Assembly: GCA_028280675.1 (NCBI GenBank)
Contig: JANQLI010000144.1
Coordinates: 1 to 5,947 of the forward strand
Source of the DNA: Alphaproteobacteria bacterium
Lineage (GTDB): Bacteria > Pseudomonadota > Alphaproteobacteria > SMXP01
Direction: 5' to 3'
DNA length: 5,947 bases
The notes under the pieces were generated by a model. It was not told the origin of the DNA, searched no databases, and was given only the letters and a program-made list of their open reading frames with translations. A program made the translations under genes and the position numbers. Position 1 is the first letter of the stretch, and each line of letters begins with the position of its first letter. Below are positions 4,971-5,947 of this stretch, piece by piece.

Positions 4971-5947
4971 TTAATACGGTGATGCACTAACGTGAGAGAT
5001 GCCATCACTGTCATCCGCTTTTAAGGCATGGCGTTTCTCAAACGCTCTTATAATGGCGAGAGCGAGGGATCGCACATCGATTGGTTTGGTAATATAGTCA
5101 TCCATACCTGCATCAAGATAGGTTTCCCGATCCCCTTCAAGGGCATTGGCCGTCACGGCAATAATCGGCACATCCGCGATGGGAGCAGATAAACCGCGTA
5201 TGGCACGCGCGGCATCCAAACCGTTCATCACAGGCATTTCAATATCCATAAAGATCAGATCAAACGGTTGGGACATGGCCGCTTTTACTGCGTCTTCGCC
5301 ATTTTCTGCAGTTTCGATCACAAATCCAAGACGCGCAAGCATAGTCCGCAGCACCATCTGATTAACGGTATTATCGTCCACCACCAAAACATGTGAGATC
5401 GCGGCAAACACATTCCCCACTAGAGGCAGTTGATCACTGACGGGAAGATCATTCTGGGGATGATCTCTGCGTTCTGTTATGAGATCAGAGTGGACCGTAA
5501 ACCAAAAATGACTCCCGCGCCCCAGCTGACTCTCAACACCAATCTGGCCACCGAGAAGGTGCGTCAGTTCTTTGCATATCGCAAGACCTAAACCTGACCC
5601 GCCATATCTGCGTGTCGTCGAACGTTCGGCCTGTGTAAATGTCTCGAATACGTTTGGTACGGCATCATCAGCAATGCCAATCCCCGTATCGCGCACGTCA
5701 AATCGCGTTTCAATCCGTCCGTCACTCAGCAACTTTTGCCTGACATCCACAGTCACCGAACCACGATCCGTAAACTTGAGAGCATTACTCAGAAAATTAT
5801 TCAGAATCTGACGAATGCGCGCTGGATCAGATAACAGGATTGGTGAGACAGAAAGATCAGAGTTGATATAAAATGCGATAGATTTTTCATCAAATGAAAA
5901 ACGCCATACGTCTTTAACAGCTTGAAGAAGCGTCCCAAGATTAAAGT
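4971..5947 (-). CDS. Hybrid sensor histidine kinase/response regulator, C-terminal part (5' end outside window)
   Basis: The frame is open to the right edge, so the start, the sensor region and the phospho-accepting His of the dimerisation domain lie outside; about 325 codons are visible. The HATPase_c domain comes first: N-box 'QILNNFLSNALKFT' (visible residues 46-59), G1 box 'DTGIGI' (86-91), F-box 'FETFTQAERSTTRRYGGSG', and G2 'GGSGLGLAI' (115-123). After a ~50-residue linker, a complete receiver domain follows: acidic pair DD (190-191), phospho-acceptor Asp234 in 'FMDIEMPVMNGLDAAR', Thr265 in 'AVTANAL' and Lys287 in 'YITKPID'. All key residues are present, so it should be active in phosphotransfer. 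There is no Hpt domain after the receiver; the chain ends in a ~25-residue polar tail, so relay to a separate Hpt protein is likely. The GTG at 5756 is internal, because the N-box lies upstream of it. The signal sensed cannot be told. Confidence 0.95.
   Translation of the reverse strand, partial: FNLGTLLQAVKDVWRFSFDEKSIAFYINSDLSVSPILLSDPARIRQILNNFLSNALKFTDRGSVTVDVRQKLLSDGRIETRFDVRDTGIGIADDAVPNVFETFTQAERSTTRRYGGSGLGLAICKELTHLLGGQIGVESQLGRGSHFWFTVHSDLITERRDHPQNDLPVSDQLPLVGNVFAAISHVLVVDDNTVNQMVLRTMLARLGFVIETAENGEDAVKAAMSQPFDLIFMDIEMPVMNGLDAARAIRGLSAPIADVPIIAVTANALEGDRETYLDAGMDDYITKPIDVRSLALAIIRAFEKRHALKADDSDGISHVSASPY

Noticed and set aside
4956..4990. Possible bidirectional terminator between the MarC-family and kinase genes
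   Set aside because: Only a 5-bp TCACC/GGTGA pairing around a T-rich loop is seen, with no T-run after the stem; too weak to call.

Overview
The window looks like an alphaproteobacterial chromosome of middling GC content. This rests on the style of the protein sequences and on the gene set: pheT, a J-domain protein, a UbiD-family enzyme, a MarC-family protein and a hybrid histidine kinase. I cannot fix the order or genus. There is no sign of a phage, insertion sequence, CRISPR array, tRNA or rRNA.

Layout. Positions 1-822 (+) are the 3' part of pheT. It converges, with a 2-nt gap, on a small J-domain gene at 825-1325 (-). From 1326 to 2585 there is no conventional gene, but this is the most structured part of the window. 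A perfect CRP-type palindrome (1495-1510) precedes a candidate small RNA (about 1544-1750) that ends in a 14-bp-stem intrinsic terminator. A second, near-identical CRP-type palindrome (1776-1791) then precedes three consecutive very small ORFs of 29, 43 and 63 codons. Each has its own Shine-Dalgarno sequence, and each is mostly one hydrophobic segment. Next comes a gene-poor stretch with a short tandem repeat (2338-2585). A complete 500-residue UbiD-family gene (2586-4088, +) follows and ends in two strong hairpins. A complete marC-like membrane protein gene (4320-4955, +) then converges on the C-terminal part of a hybrid sensor kinase (4971-5947, -), which runs off the right edge.

How the parts fit. 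The large genes look like separate housekeeping or accessory units: convergent pairs plus individually terminated genes. The 1495-2337 block is a candidate regulon in miniature. Two promoters with the same geometry (palindrome centre 29.5 nt from the first base of the -10 element, about -41.5 from the inferred start) would drive a C/U-rich small RNA and a small-membrane-protein operon under the same CRP/FNR-superfamily regulator. Between the two palindromes, two symmetric positions change together so that dyad symmetry is kept, which argues that both sites are real and under selection.

The UbiD-family protein keeps the prFMN/metal-contact residues and the active-site arginine. At both positions where the family's catalytic glutamates normally sit it has other residues (Thr287 and Asn292), so its chemistry may differ from ordinary UbiD decarboxylases.
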